Shown: positions 19,537 to 31,958 of the stretch, piece by piece | Position numbering within the stretch: the stretch's first letter is position 1 | Layout of the letters: each line of letters opens with the position of its first letter | From: Lindgomyces ingoldianus | Lineage: Eukaryota; Ascomycota; Dothideomycetes; Pleosporales; Lindgomycetaceae | NCBI RefSeq assembly: GCF_010093535.1 | Contig: NW_022985171.1 | Location: 401,967-442,639 of the forward strand | Direction: 5' to 3' | DNA: 40,673 bases | Notes under the pieces: model-generated | Database searches by the model: none | Seen by the model: the letters and a program-made list of their open reading frames with translations, nothing else | What the model was told of the DNA's origin: nothing | Position numbers and translations under genes: made by a program

Positions 19537-22500
19537 GTACCCCCCCTTTTATTAGGAAGGGAATCCTTTACATTAGTAGTTCTAGCATTAAGTTGTCTTT
19601 ATTAGGGTACAGGTTTAGTTTAGATAGGTATTAGGCATAGAATTAAGTTACTACAGAGTTTTTTTATAAGGCTTCTGTAAGTTCCTACAACAGTTTGTTG
19701 TATCTAGTCTATTTTATAAAGTATTTATAGATATATTTCTTTTTATTAAACTAAATTTATTTAACGTCTTCTATAATGTATTCTAGTTTATTGTTTATAA
19801 TAATAGGTTTAGGTGGCAGGTTTAGCTGTTTAGGTAGATAGTTAGATTTAGAGGCTGCTTAGCGCAGCAATAATACATAGAACACAGGGTGTATCTTTAT
19901 GCTGTTAGGTAGGATTAATTAGTAAGTGTGTAATAAAACTATATAAGCTACTGTAAAAAGGCTAAGGTTTTTCTAATTAAGTTTTTTTAATTATTAGTTT
20001 ATTTAAATATTTCTAGTGTCTAGCTAGACCTTCTTGCTAGCTGCATACGCAAGGGCAGAAGTTTAGAATTAGTTTATGTACTCTTATTAAAAAGCTTAAG
20101 CTTATATAAGCTTTTTATAAACATATTTAGATATATTTTAGATTTTATTAATAAGTCTATTTATGTCTGTTACTTATATAGATTAATAAGTTAGTTAAAG
20201 GGTATTTATAAGTAGTTTAAATTCTATTTAGGGGTAGTATTTATAGTTTGCTAAGAACAGGGATACTTATGTTAATTTAGATATTATGTTATTAGCTTTA
20301 AACTATGCTATAGCTAACTATTTTACTTAGTTATCTTACTAGTAGTTTATGTACACTTATAAGACTTATTTTATTATAGTGTTTATGTTCTTAGTCTAGC
20401 TGTTAGTCTCTAGGTAAAAAGCTGTAGATAGATAAAGAATAATTTAAAGCTGTTTATAAAGTTTATCCTAAAAGGCTAAGACAAACTGTGTACCTCTATC
20501 TAATATAATTATGTTAGGCAGGCTATAGTAAACTTATATGTATTAGTAGAATAACTAGGCTATATTAGGGGCAGTTATAAAGGAACATAGTATTAAGTGT
20601 TAATACTTAGTTAAGTAATTAATAACTACTATAATATTTATATACCCTTTAAATAGGGGTAGGTTTATAATAAAATTAATTAATATGTCTTTCTAAGCTT
20701 ATTTAAAGATTAGAAGTAGTTTAAGTAGGCTATTATACTTTTCTTAAAAAGCCTTTACTTTACAGTAAGTATAGCAACATAATACATATTAGCATACAGT
20801 ATAGAACATGCAGGGCTAGTAGTACTCTCTCTATAGTAGGTTAAGAGTCTTTTCTCTGCCTAAGTATCCTTTAACAGGCAAGTTATGTATAATTTAAAGT
20901 AGTTTAATTCTTAGTTTATTAAAATTAAAAATTATAAGTTAGTTATAGTAATATAGCTTACTATTTTAGTTTTTATAGTTAGCTAGTGTTACTTTTTTTA
21001 ACTAACTAGCGCTGTTTTAGAGCAGGTCTAAAGTTTTTTAAATAAATTTATTATTTAAATACTTATTAGTAATAATTTAATTAATTATCTAATTTATTTT
21101 ATTTAGGTTAAAGTCTAAAAATAGCTTAGGTTAGAGTAGAGTTTAGTGTTAAGCCTTTTATACTTCTTTTTAAGCAGAGATGTCTTAGAATTGCTTTATA
21201 AAAGCATCTAGTTTCCCTCTGTCTTAACTAAGATAATAAGTAATCTTAAAATTAAAATAAAATAGGTATTTAAACTAACAAGCTTATTAGTAGCTAAGTT
21301 ATTTTATAGTTATAAAGTACTATAAGTTCTTATAGTTAGATAGGACCTATATTAGATGCGCTGCACTTTTTAGTTTAGGTTGCTATTATTTAAAGCAGTG
21401 TACTATAGTAAGTAATTTCTTATTATAGATCTTATAATTACTTTTTATAGGACTTATTTTTTTTAAGAAGTATATAATAGGCCTAATAGTCTTATCTAGC
21501 TTAGTCTAGAAAAAAACTCCTGCTACTACATAGTCTAAGGCATTAGCTTTTATAAGTATTAGTAGTTTAAAGTTAAAGTAGCAGAGTATTAGAGCTTTAG
21601 TAAAGGCTTTTTTTAGCTAGTTAAAAAACTATTAGTAATTTAAGTTAAAGTTAAATTAAACTTTTTTTTTAGTAAGTATAATTATAAAGCTTACTAGCTA
21701 TAAAAAGTTGTTAATAAATTATTAGTAAAAGTTAGTAAATTTTATAAAAGCTTAAATATTCTTTACATTCTTTAGGTATTACTAATCTAGCATAGTCTAA
21801 ACTTTAATAAGGTCTATTTAAATGCTATCTATAAAGATTATATATTCTAAATATATAACCTTTAATTAGTAAAACTTGCATTTGTCTATGTTAAGTTACA
21901 GACCTGCTTTTTCTATAGCCTTTAGCATTAGGTGTACATGCTGTTTATGCTCTAAAAGGCTATTACTGTAGATTAGAATATTATTAATATACATAGTGCA
22001 GAATATGTCTAGGTAGGGTTAGAGTAAGTTATTTATAAAATGTTAAAAAGTACTAGGTGTGTTAGCTAAGCTAAAGGGCATTACTAGGTACTTAAATAGT
22101 CTATATTAGGTCTAAAACACTGTTAGCTACTTATTACCTTTTACTATTTTTAGCTTATTAAAGGCAGTAATAATATCTAACTTTATAAAATACTTTACTT
22201 TGCTTAGTTAGCTTAGAGTTTTCTATAAAAAAAAAATTAAGTATTAGTTTTTAATAGTAATAGTGTTTAGTCTTTAGTAGTTAACATAGAATTAAAGCTT
22301 ACCTCTAGGTTTCTTTATAAATAGTATAAGTAACACTACTAGTAAGAAGCTAGCTTAAATAAACCTTTTTTTTAGGTTTTTATTAAAGTATTTTTAAAGC
22401 ACTTTTAATTTATTTAGTAACATTTTATATAGTAGCTTATAACTAAGTTGTTTACTAAGCTTAAGAGTTATTTAGTAATTATATAGATGTTATATTAAAA

Positions 22501-24565
22501 GCTTATTAAACTTATTTTAAAAAAAGACATATAATAAGTTATAGTAGTTTTAAGGGACTATTATTTTTAAGTTAGTATGTTTTTAGAGAGCTAAAGCTTA
22601 GTCTATATTAGAAATTATAACTGCGTAGATTTTATAATCTAGTTATTAAGCTAAGGTTATAAATAAAGTAGGTCCTATATAGTAGATGTCTATCTACTGT
22701 TTAAGTCCTAGTTTATGTTTAAATTAGGTAAGTAAAGGTTTTTTAAAAGCTTTTTTTTTTTTAAGTTTAAGTAGTTATTAAATTATTTTATATAGCTTAT
22801 TTTAGTAAAAGGCCTAGCTTATTAGCTTTACTTAAGTAGTTTTTTTCTAAGTTATTAAAAAGTAAGTTTAAAAACCTTTTATATTAAGTGCTATTTAAGT
22901 GTTATTTAGGTGTAAGCGTAAGCATATATCTTAGCATTAGAAAAAGTTAAAGTTTAAAACTTACTTTTAGTAATTAAAAGCAACTTTATACTAATATAGC
23001 TATAGTTATTCTAGGATTAGGTTATAATATCTTATGTTTATTACATAGAGCTTAATCTGCTCTTTATAGTGTTAGTAAGTAATTATAATAGTTATAGTAT
23101 AAAAGATAGAACTTTTTTTAAGTTGTTTTCTATTAAATTTAGTTAAGTAAATTATTTAAGTAAGTAGTATTAATTAAAGATTTAGTTTACGCGCTAGTTT
23201 TTTATTAATGTAACTTATACTATTTACTTCTAAGTTAATAAAAGCTTATATTAAAGCTAATATAGTTTTTTATTATAAACATATAAGAATATTAACTTAG
23301 TACTTTTAGTTATTAGTAGAGGACTTAGCTTATAAGTTAGCAAAGATCTAGTGTTAAATTAGTCTTAAAAAGGCAACTTAGCCCTAAAACAAGCCTTTTT
23401 ATAGGCTTCTACTGCTATAGCTGCAGCTACATTAAGAGTAGTAAAAGAGATTAAAGCTTAAATATAAGTTAAAGCCCTTATAAAAATAAGATTAAAATAG
23501 TAAGAATTTTTAATAAGTACTAGCAGCGCTACTTGCGTAGACTTAAAAAAAAGGAATAAAGTAGTTTTAAAAAATATAACTATGCTTACTATACTTAAAG
23601 TATTAACTTTTCTTTTTATAATTTTTATGCTTTTTAGAACTAACTAGAGCATAATTTAAATTAATTTTTATTATATTAGAGTTTTTATTTGCAACTGCGC
23701 TAGTTTAGAGGCGTATTAAAGCTTATATAAAAAGGAACTTTATGTTATTATTATAAGTAGTAATTAGGTTTGCATACATATTAAGGTTATTTAGAAGGGG
23801 TTCTTCTACTATAGCATGTTATAGTTTAGTTAAGAGGGAGTTATATAAGGCTATAATTAAACCTATCTTATTTAGGCCTATATTAAATATAAGTTAGTAG
23901 AACTTAGTAAAGTGTAAAGTAAAGCTTTTTTTTTTTATTATAAAGTGTTTAAGTAACTTAGGGCTATTAACTTTTTATTTAGGTCTCTATAAGTTACTTA
24001 TAAAAATGCTATAAATTAATTTAGGTTAATAATATCTTTATTTATTAGTAAGTTAATTAAGGCTGTTATGTTATAGTTAAGTTAAAAGTAGGCATATAGT
24101 AACTAAAAGTGTTTAAAGAGAAATTAGTCTATATTTCTTTTAAATTTATATTAAAGCTTATATAAAAAGAAAAGTAAGTCTTTCTATTTTCTATTAAACT
24201 ATAAAGGATTAGGGAGTTAGTTAGATTTTATTACTAAGTTAAAAAAGTTATAAGTTATAGGTAGTGTTAGGCAGAAAAAAGTTAAGCTATCTCTAGACTT
24301 CTAAGTAAGCTTTAAGGCTAGTAAGTTCTTAGTTTCTACTACTATAATAAAAGTTAAGGTAAAAATAAACTACTTAATAATATAAAGCTATTCTTTAAAG
24401 TTCTTTTAAAAAGCTTTAAAGCTTACAACATAGTAGCTTTTTTATAAAGTAAGCGCTTTTTAAAAAGCTTTTTAGCTTACTTTAATAGCTTAGAGTTGTG
24501 TAAGTACTAAGCTTATTAAATTAGATTTAAAGGCTATTCTTAGCTAAAGTTTTAATATAATGTAA

Positions 24566-24883
24566 TGTTATAATTATGCACAAGTAAGGTTATAGAGCTT
24601 TATAGAGGTCTAGTTTAATTACTACATAAGGTATTATAGTAAGTATAAGATGTTATGTAAGAAATAAAAAGGTTTAAAAGAAAATTAGTAATTAAATACT
24701 TAGCTTAAAAGTCTAAGCGCTTTAAGTATAAATTAAGCCTGTTTTAGGTTTAGTTAGTGTTAAGGCAGTTTATGCTTAAGTTTATGTCTGTGTTGTGTTG
24801 TGTTTGTGTTAGACGTGCACTAATAATACTCTAGTACGCGTCTAATACAGTTATGTCTGGGATCCGGGGAGGATACCGTGACA
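24566..24883 (-). repeat. 5' LTR of Gypsy copy 1
   Basis: 318 bp. The inner (left) end is heavily altered (TGTTATAATTATGCAC), the outer end is nearly unaltered (GGGGAGGATACCGTGACA). Confidence 0.9.
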
Positions 24884-25226
24884 CATAGATTATATAAAAA
24901 AAGTAAATTTAAGTAAAAAAGACTATAATAGTTAAGAATAAGGCTTATCTAACTACTTTAAAAAAGTTTAAAGTGTGTAGTAATAAAAAAAAGCTAAAAA
25001 CATAAGTGTACACTAAAGAAAGTAAGCTAAGTTAAAGGTAATATAAGTAGTGTAATTAGACTAGGTATAACTTATATATATATAAGTAAGTAGTAAAAGT
25101 AGACTTTAAATAATATCTTATGTTGTATTGCTCTATACAGGGCTAAAGTAGGCTGTTTTGCGCTAGAATAGGGTGGTTTTAGTAGGGGCTTAGCAAAAGT
25201 GGCTGGCTAACCCGTTAGGTACGTTA

Positions 25227-25726
25227 GCTAACTTATAAAAATTAACAAAATTTTTTAAATTAGTTATTCTAAAGCATATACTTAACTTAGGTTTATAAAG
25301 CACCCCATCTGATCCATCCTTGTCATGTGATCTGGATCGGTCCATCCTTCTTGCGTGGGGTTGGGGCTGGCCTTGGTGGTGTTTCCGGTGGCCCAACCAG
25401 ACCATCGTAACAAACGCTAAGCTGCTATGCTGCTGTAGCAAAGTAAGATAGGTATATTTATAGCTTCAATTCTACTAACTAGTCACTGTAGAATTTGCAG
25501 GTGTATATAGCTAAATTTACCCAAAGTCGCGTTTTCTATAACGAAACGCGGGCGCGCGTGAATGTTGAGATGTCGCCAAGAAATACTCCGATTTTTGCAT
25601 ACGATAGATGAGGTGACGCACGGCATCCCCTTTCTCTTCTTCCCAGCCTCTCTACCCTCATTTCAATGCTTTCTGCAAAAGCCAGGCAAGATTTCATCTC
25701 GCTACCGGTGCCTCCCTCCTGCAACC
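25227..25726. promoter_or_regulatory. Upstream region of the HET gene
   Basis: The composition changes from RIP-altered to ordinary between about 25280 and 25450. A GTGTATATAGC TATA-like element lies at 25501, about 225 bp before the chosen start codon. The frame from 25562 is open into the gene, so a longer N-terminus is possible. No other gene is supported. Confidence 0.35.
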
Positions 25727-28700
25727 ATGATCAGAAAAATGCTCCGAAGCAGGTTCGCAACCGTGTTCCAGAAATTATTCCCAGTCACGCTTTTGGGGGT
25801 GTTCGCGGCGATGATGCTCAAAGTCGCGCTCTCGTTACGAGCAAATAGAAGTATTTCCCCACCGGCAGTCTCTGGCACGACCAAAGTGGTGACAGACGAA
25901 GCGACGTGCTTGCAAGAGCTGAGCGATGTCGAAGAGACGTATGGCCCATATAGTCCACAATTATCATATGCCCTTCGGAAATTAAGCGACTTCTATCAAA
26001 AAAATGGGGAAAGCACAAAACTGGAAAGCATGCTTCAGCGAACGCTGGTGTTCGACGAGAGGACAGCGGGACGCATCCACAGCGACACGATTGCGACTTC
26101 CTTCAACTTGACAGATGTGTATATCCAGAGTGGGAAATTGAAAGAAGCACTCATATTGCTTGAAAGAGTCGCGGAAGGCTCTCGGAAGCTTGGAACTGAT
26201 ACGAATATCGAAATGCGTGTGCTGTTTCGGACTGAAATGGATGTTGAAATGTGTGTGCTGTATCGACTAGGGCTTGATTTGAGAAAGCGAAAATTCCACG
26301 ATGAGGCGGTTAACGTGCTGGAGCGTGTGTTCGAAAGCTACAGTAAAGCACTTGGGGACACCCATACTACAACTATTGCGATGAGTAAGGTGCTATCGTT
26401 CAGCTATCTTCAACAGTTCTATCAGCAGCCGCTTCGGAATGACCGCCCACGACACCAGTGCGTCATTAAGCTCGCCCAGCTATGCGAAAGGATACTGAAA
26501 GTTGAACGAGGCCCTATTTGGGCGTTGGGGCTGATGTGTCTGTGGAGCAACGATGCGGCGAATGCCTCCTTTGCATTCAAACAACCAACCAACTCCGGAT
26601 CGTGCGACATCTGCAAGAAACAGATCAAACCGCGAACTCGATGGCTTGCTTGCAAGTCGTGTCTGTTCCTGTTTGTGTGCGACGGCTGTTATAAAAAGTG
26701 GATAGCGCGTACCGAGCAAGAGAAACCGATCACGGCCACTTGCGCAGGTCATGCATTCTATGTTGTTGGAGTAGAAGACACAGCCCAAGCTTCTGCCAGA
26801 GGTATTGACGATGAGGAGGAAGTCGGCCTATGGCTCCGCGGACTCGTAGACCAGAAAACTACACAAGCGGCCATCATTTCATTTGTGGATTATTGGGAGC
26901 GCCTCGGGAAACCCGAAGAGCTCGGAGAGTTTCGCAACCCTGTCTACTTTTACGAAAGCGATTCTCTCCCTGCGCACGTTGATGAAGTGAAGGCAAAGGC
27001 GGCACCTGTACAAAGGCTCAAGTGGTACAAATCATGGTCCAGTGTCAGTGTGCCGATATTACTCGGTCTTTTCTTTGCGCCAAAAGGTCAGCCAGTTCAA
27101 CATTCTTCGTCCAAGTATTATCCCAACGCTCAATTCTGACTTTTCATTTCTTAGGGTTCTCGAATCTGGAATTGCCGGAGTGGAAGCTTGGTGAGACCGG
27201 ATCCGAGGACGATCTTCAATCTGAGCTTATAGAGCACGCACGCGCAATCTTGCGTTTGGCCGGAGTACCAACTGCACCACTTCGTGAACATGACATGCTG
27301 CCGCACGAGCCAGAGTCAGTAGTCGCAAAGCTTTACCAAAAGTTTCGACTCGCTGAACCTGGAAATAGTATACGCCTTCTGGCACTCTTACCTGGTGAGG
27401 GTCCTAAGTTGAAAGCTACAATATTTTGCGTGGATCTGTCGTCGAGCCCAGTATACGAAGCCTTATCATATGTGTGGGGGGAAATGGAAGCCAAAACCAA
27501 CTATTTCATCGAAATTGAGGGCACGAATATGGAGATAACCCCAAATCTCTATCGTGCTCTTCAAGCTCTACGCATGCAAGAGAGCTCTCGTGTTCTATGG
27601 GTGGATTCACTGTGTATCAACCAAAACGACAACAAAGATAAAGAAATCCAGATTAGCATGATGGTCGAAATATACAGGTCCGCGCAACATGTCGCTGTTT
27701 ATCTCGGCGAGCCAAACGCCGGCGGTTTGGCGCTCTTCTCCTTCCTCAACCGGAACTTTCATGAAGAAGATTCGGTTGACAAGGCCATTGAAGACTTTGG
27801 TCCGGGTGAGAGAGATATACGAGAATTACTCGAAGCTTACGTCCATTTCTGTCTTCTGCCATGGTGGAACCGGATCTGGGTTCAGCAAGAGTATAGCCTT
27901 TCACGTACCAATCCGACATTTCACCTTGGGCGCAACTCGATTCAAGCGTCCGCTCTACTTAGGGACTGGAAAATGCTCCAGAGGAATATCGCAACGCATC
28001 TTATCCCGTTTGCCGGGGACTTCAAACTCGACCTTGACGTTCAAAAGTCATGGCAGCCCATTATGAGGCAGATACTTCATGTCTACAGTGTTTTAACGCT
28101 CCGTTCAGCTCAAAATCGACCTGATTTTGCTCACCTGTGGCTACCAAGGGGCGTTCTAAAAAAGGTAAATTTGAGGTGCACCAACCCTCGAGACAGGATA
28201 TATGGTATGCGTTCCTTCTTGGACCCAATTGCGCAAGCTATTTTCGCTCCCAACTATTCGGAGTCTGTCGAGACTGCTTTCCACAAGCTTGCAACCTGGG
28301 TTTTGGCTATCGATGGATGGCAGCAAGTCTTCTGGTGGTATCCTTACAGACTCTCTCCTAGCATGCCTTCCTGGGTCCCGGATTTTACCAAACCAATACC
28401 AGAGGCAGCGATGCTAGAGCACAACTTGTTTGATTACGGCAAGTTGAAGAAAAGTTCACCCTGCCCACTCGCCATTCGGGATGGCGTTTTGGCTATGGAA
28501 GGATATATGCTAGACTCCGTAAACCACGTATATGCCATCAACCAGCCTGATTGGCCAAACACTGTCCGGGAGCTTTGGTTCCTCGAGAACATCTTTGCTG
28601 CCATCCCAAGTGCGGCGTTGCTCAGAAAGTCCCCTCCAGTGTTCACAGCACTGCCGATGCTTCACACTAGAGATCTGATACGAAAATGGGTTTCTCCCAT

Positions 28701-29982
28701 TGTCAAACGAGACATGGAAAGCATAGTTTTTGAGTTGCCGCCTTTCAATGTATTCGAGAAGTACGATATCCTCAAATCAAGTTTCGACCCTTTCTTCAAC
28801 GAAGTAAAGGATGCCTATAAAACTCATATCTCCACGTGCGAAAACTTAATGGAGCAATTACGAGGTCTTTCCAAAGACTTCGTACCTACTTCGGTTCAGG
28901 CCCGGATCCCGATCAGTATCCAGATGCTTGAGCACCTGAAAATTGCTTCGGCCTTCGCGCAAATAAGTACCCGGCTTTCAACAATGCGCTTATTCCTGGA
29001 GAAAACCAATCACTCCAGCACAGATCTATTCGGCGCTGCATTATTCGACTACCAAAACCTCTTAGGTCAGATCAAACACTTGAGGAAGCCAAGTCTACCT
29101 TGCCAATTCAGCGCATCTCAAACATCTGTTGTCTCAACCAAGTTGCGGGATATCATAGCTCCCACAAATAGTGGAAGTTCTCCGGATTGGATTCCCAGAA
29201 ACGAGTCGGGTATAGCTACGAAAATAGAACCCTGCTACGAACTATTGCAGCATCACATCACAACATGCGAGCACGAGGAGGAAGTTAGAATGAGAGTGCG
29301 ACTTGTCCTGAGCTTCGTTAATGCCATCCGGTCCTTCCCTAAGTCCACCCAAAATAGATCCAGTACAACCGATGACTCCTACCTACAATATCGAGATGAA
29401 CAAATCGTAGATCAAGACACAATAAAGAAAACTATTACGGAAGATCACGAGAGACAAATGACACTGAGTCAGATGATAGTCGAGGAGTCGCGCCAGTATT
29501 TCGAATCTCTTGCGGCCCAGTTTCCCGGCGACAACGAGGTCTCGGCGTTGATCTCGGAGTACAAGACCGTATTAGAAGCTGGACAGACGACATCAAATAC
29601 TCTCATGGCCACGGTGGAGACCGCAACTGCGAAGTTAGAAGAGGACAAGCCCCAGATCCTGGCACATAAGATGTTCCTCCACGATGAAAAGGCGTTTGAT
29701 CGCGAGTCATATGAACACGCGACGTGGCTCTCCGGGCGAACGTTTTTCGACACAAAATTTGGACTTGCGGGGATAGGCTGCCAGGGAGTCACCGATATCC
29801 AAATGGGAGATAAGGTGGTTGTGTTGAAGAATACGGAATTTCCGATGGTTATTCGGGAGACGGAGGACAAGCAGTATCATACGATTGTGGGGTATGCGAT
29901 TGTGAGAGGGTTCAAGTACGAAGAATTTGAGAAGTTGGGGAGGTTTCAGAAGCCGTTGAGGCAGGCATTTTACTTCCGTTAA
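25727..29982 (+). CDS. TPR–ZZ zinc finger–HET domain protein, two exons
   Basis: Exons 25727–27086 and 27155–29982 joined across a 68-bp intron (GTCAGC donor, CTGAC branch site, TTCATTTCTTAG acceptor; phase 1) give about 1395 residues. The ATG at 25727 (CAACCATGA) has better context than the in-frame one at 25562, which would add 55 residues. Order: membrane-type helix at 17–37; TPR-like helical repeats at about 60–235; a ZZ zinc finger at 293–343 (C293xxC296, C309xxC312, C318xxC321, C339xxH342); a HET domain from about 550, with YEALSYVWG at 554–562, LWVDSLCINQND at 601–612 and YRSAQHVAVYLGE at 627–639; then the usual HET C-terminal features, CTNPRDRIYG, MPSWVPDF, and near the end a GYAIVRGF-type block. 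HET domains trigger cell death in fungal non-self recognition. The ZZ and TPR parts probably bind partners. Target, partner and whether it acts in incompatibility are inferred. The frame is intact, with no RIP damage despite nearby repeats. The donor is non-consensus, so the exon join needs transcript support. Confidence 0.85.
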
Positions 29983-30060
29983 GGTTGCGGCTCTACACCA
30001 CGTTCAAATCTGGGCGGCGAGCGCAGGCGCGACGAGGAGGCCATTTATCAAGGTTAAGAC

Positions 30061-30450
30061 ATGAGCCCATCCTTCCAAGCAGCTCGAGTAGCGAACAAGG
30101 ATGTAGTGTTGCCAGGCGGATATCATCTGCCACAGCACTCGGTTATGATAGCATCTTTTCCGCACATGCAGACCAACGACACGCATTGGAACGAGGGGGA
30201 GAAATTTGACCCCGATCGTTGGAACTACAGCACAGTTCGAGACCGCCACCCTTCGGCTTACATCCCTTTCGCAGCAGGCTCTCGGGGATGTCCAGGATCC
30301 CATGTCGCCTTGCATGAAGTTCGTGTTGTGTTGGCATCATTGGTTGCAAGATACTCGTTCCAAAACGCAAGCACGGAACCTTTGGAATACGATCCCGAGT
30401 TCTTTGTTACTCGACCACTAAACTTGTGTGTGAGGACTATGCGTCTCTAG
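30061..30450 (+). pseudogene. Cytochrome P450, C-terminal remnant
   Basis: 130 codons of the end of a P450 monooxygenase: VVLPGGYHLPQ, a PERF-type FDPDRW (residues 49–54), and the haem-binding FAAGSRGCPG (70–79, Cys 77 as iron ligand), then a normal C-terminus. A full enzyme is about 500 residues; the oxygen-binding helix and everything before are absent. Upstream the frame meets a TAA at once, but RRDEEAIYQG just before it suggests about 14 more codons of the same gene. The HET gene stops only 78 bp upstream, so the N-terminal part was lost when these sequences were joined. It cannot work as an enzyme. It converges with the pseudogene ending at 30510. Confidence 0.8.
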
Positions 30451-30509
30451 TTTGATATAGAAGGAAGAATAAGAGCTCCTGTTTCGAAGAAATGGCGAAA
30501 CATCTGGGA

Positions 30510-31682
30510 CTATGATGTACGAAGCGATTTCGATATTGCTTCAAGAGATATGGCATCTTCTTTTCGATTGTTTCGGCGATATGCTTTGGCAAGCATAAGT
30601 GCAGCTCCATGGGCGTGATATTTCCAGGTTCTGTCATTGGGTAAGCGATCTAGGGATGTCTTTATGGCTGTCCAAGCAGTCTCGCAAACCGCAACTGCAG
30701 CATCGGCTCGTCCTACAGCTTCGTATTGTGCACTGAGTTGCGTTGCCTATGCCCTGTAGCCACCTGAATCAGGTTGAAGATGGCGCCAGACGTCCCCCAT
30801 GACTAAGAGAGCTTCTTCAATCTGATCTAACTTCTTCAGCATTTGTATTTGCTGTCGTGACCACGCGACATACTGCGCCGTTGTGGGATCCAGAGAGTTT
30901 CTGACTGGTTGGTGGAAGAGAATTGCCTTCTGGTGATCGCCCGCACATTGATGTTCATGAACAACTGAACGTGCCCAGTCCAAAGTAATGTCGCTATTTG
31001 GTCCGAGGGTCCTTTGGTAAAGCTCCCAGTTGCTGCGCTGCAGTTGCAGCGCTTGTTCTGGGCCTTTGATAGCCCGGAGCCTGATGACAAGCTCTTGGGC
31101 CCATAAACTGTGTTCGGGTGATCGCGGATCAAGCCGACGTAGAAAAACCTCCTGAAATCGAAGCGCGTTCTCAGCGAGATTGGCAGCCACGTACGTCCGA
31201 ATGGCAGCCCGTGCGAACGTACGAGCTTCCCGGGTGGGCGGCAGAGCATGATCCAGTAGCTGGATTATTGTTCGTTTCGTGAATACGAGTGCATCATCTT
31301 TCAGGTTCGATGAGTGGTAACAGGTTAGGAGTGCCGTGGCCTATCTAGAGGGGAATAAAGCTGGCAGTAGAGGCTCGAACCGAGGCCACAGTGCTTCGCG
31401 GAGTACAGCTCCATCGATTAGATTTTTGGCTTGTAGCCGGACTAGGAATAAATCCACGGCGACCATGTCCAGGGGACTGAAGCTTGCTTCCATTTTGAAG
31501 ACGGTTCTAAGAATCAGGCGGCGTCGTGCCTTGAACGCGTGGTAGATGGCCGGGTGCGTGAGAATCAGGTGGCGCAGAGACTTTCGATCAGGTGATAAGA
31601 GCAAGACTTCGTGGAGCACGTCGCCATGCAGCGTGTGGAGGTTGCGTGGCCCCCCAGGAGGAGGAGAAGATGCGGTAGACAT
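30510..31682 (-). pseudogene. F-box-like/TPR protein gene with two internal stops
   Basis: One continuous minus-strand frame of 391 codons, from MSTASSPPPGG at 31682 to a TAG at 30510, broken by TAG codons at 31341–31343 and 30747–30749. N-terminal residues 14–65 resemble fungal F-box-like segments (LHGDVLHEVLLLSPD, LILTHPAIYHAF). The rest is TPR-like, with repeated Leu/Ala helices and a TLGPNSDITLDWARS motif of the kind seen in TPR_10/12 families. The last piece after the second stop still reads as TPR (AVAVCETAWTAIKTSL, MLAKAYRRNNRKEDAISL). Both stops are CAG-to-TAG changes if ancestral glutamine is assumed, the RIP direction at CpA. The first stop might instead lie in a 66-bp intron (GTACTC donor, GATAG acceptor), but the second has no such escape. 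A role in the same recognition pathway as the HET gene is only a guess from position and shared TPR type. Confidence 0.7.
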
Positions 31683-31958
31683 ATGTCCGTTGTATCGGCT
31701 GTCTCTGTGTTTGAGCCAAAAGGGTTACGAAGATTAGGGAAGTAACGTATTTGACAAGCGAGCTGGCCCATATACCTGTACAATATTATCAATTCTACCT
31801 AGCAACAACAAATAGAAAGAAGCATATATATAGTATTAAATAGTTTACTAGCGCTTTAGGCATGTATAAGTAGTATGTTTAAGTAATTTATATATACTAC
31901 ACTTGCTTAGTGCGCGTGTTTAAGCCCTGGCAGGCGTTGTACAAAGCTAGGCCTAATG
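31683..31958. other. Intergenic, edge of second gene island
   Basis: Promoter side of the pseudogene, becoming AT-rich after 31790. No gene. TAATG at 31954–31958 is the target duplication of the next LTR. Confidence 0.4.

Larger units (their letters stand above)
19219..24883 (-). mobile_element. Ty3/Gypsy chromovirus copy 1, full length (5665 bp)
   Basis: Two 318-bp LTRs (19219–19536 and 24566–24883) with TGTCACG/CGTGACA termini; target duplication CATAG at 19214–19218 and 24884–24888. Read on the minus strand it is colinear with copy 2 (34500–40164): same length, and the RT catalytic codons fall at the mirrored position (21980–21985 here is ATTATT, complement of AATAAT). The polypurine tract complement GTACCCCCCC follows the left LTR. 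Stops throughout gag and pol show RIP inactivation; no frame is long enough to make a product. LTR sequence nearest the host DNA is least altered. Confidence 0.92.
18962..25224 (+). mobile_element. Y-family 3' part split by a Gypsy element
   Basis: 18962–19218 and 24884–25224 together match 2898–3513. The Gypsy retrotransposon sits between them with CATAG on both sides. The right end is of the 'GGTTGGC' subtype: TTAGTAGGGGCTTAGC, AAAAGTGGCTGGCTAACC, GTTAGGTACGT, then TA (25225–25226). The intervening Lys-rich transposase tail is stop-filled. Confidence 0.65.

Noticed and set aside
25190..25441. 83-codon minus-strand frame before the HET gene
   Set aside because: It spans the Y terminus and the intergenic transition, has no recognisable motif, and is likely chance.
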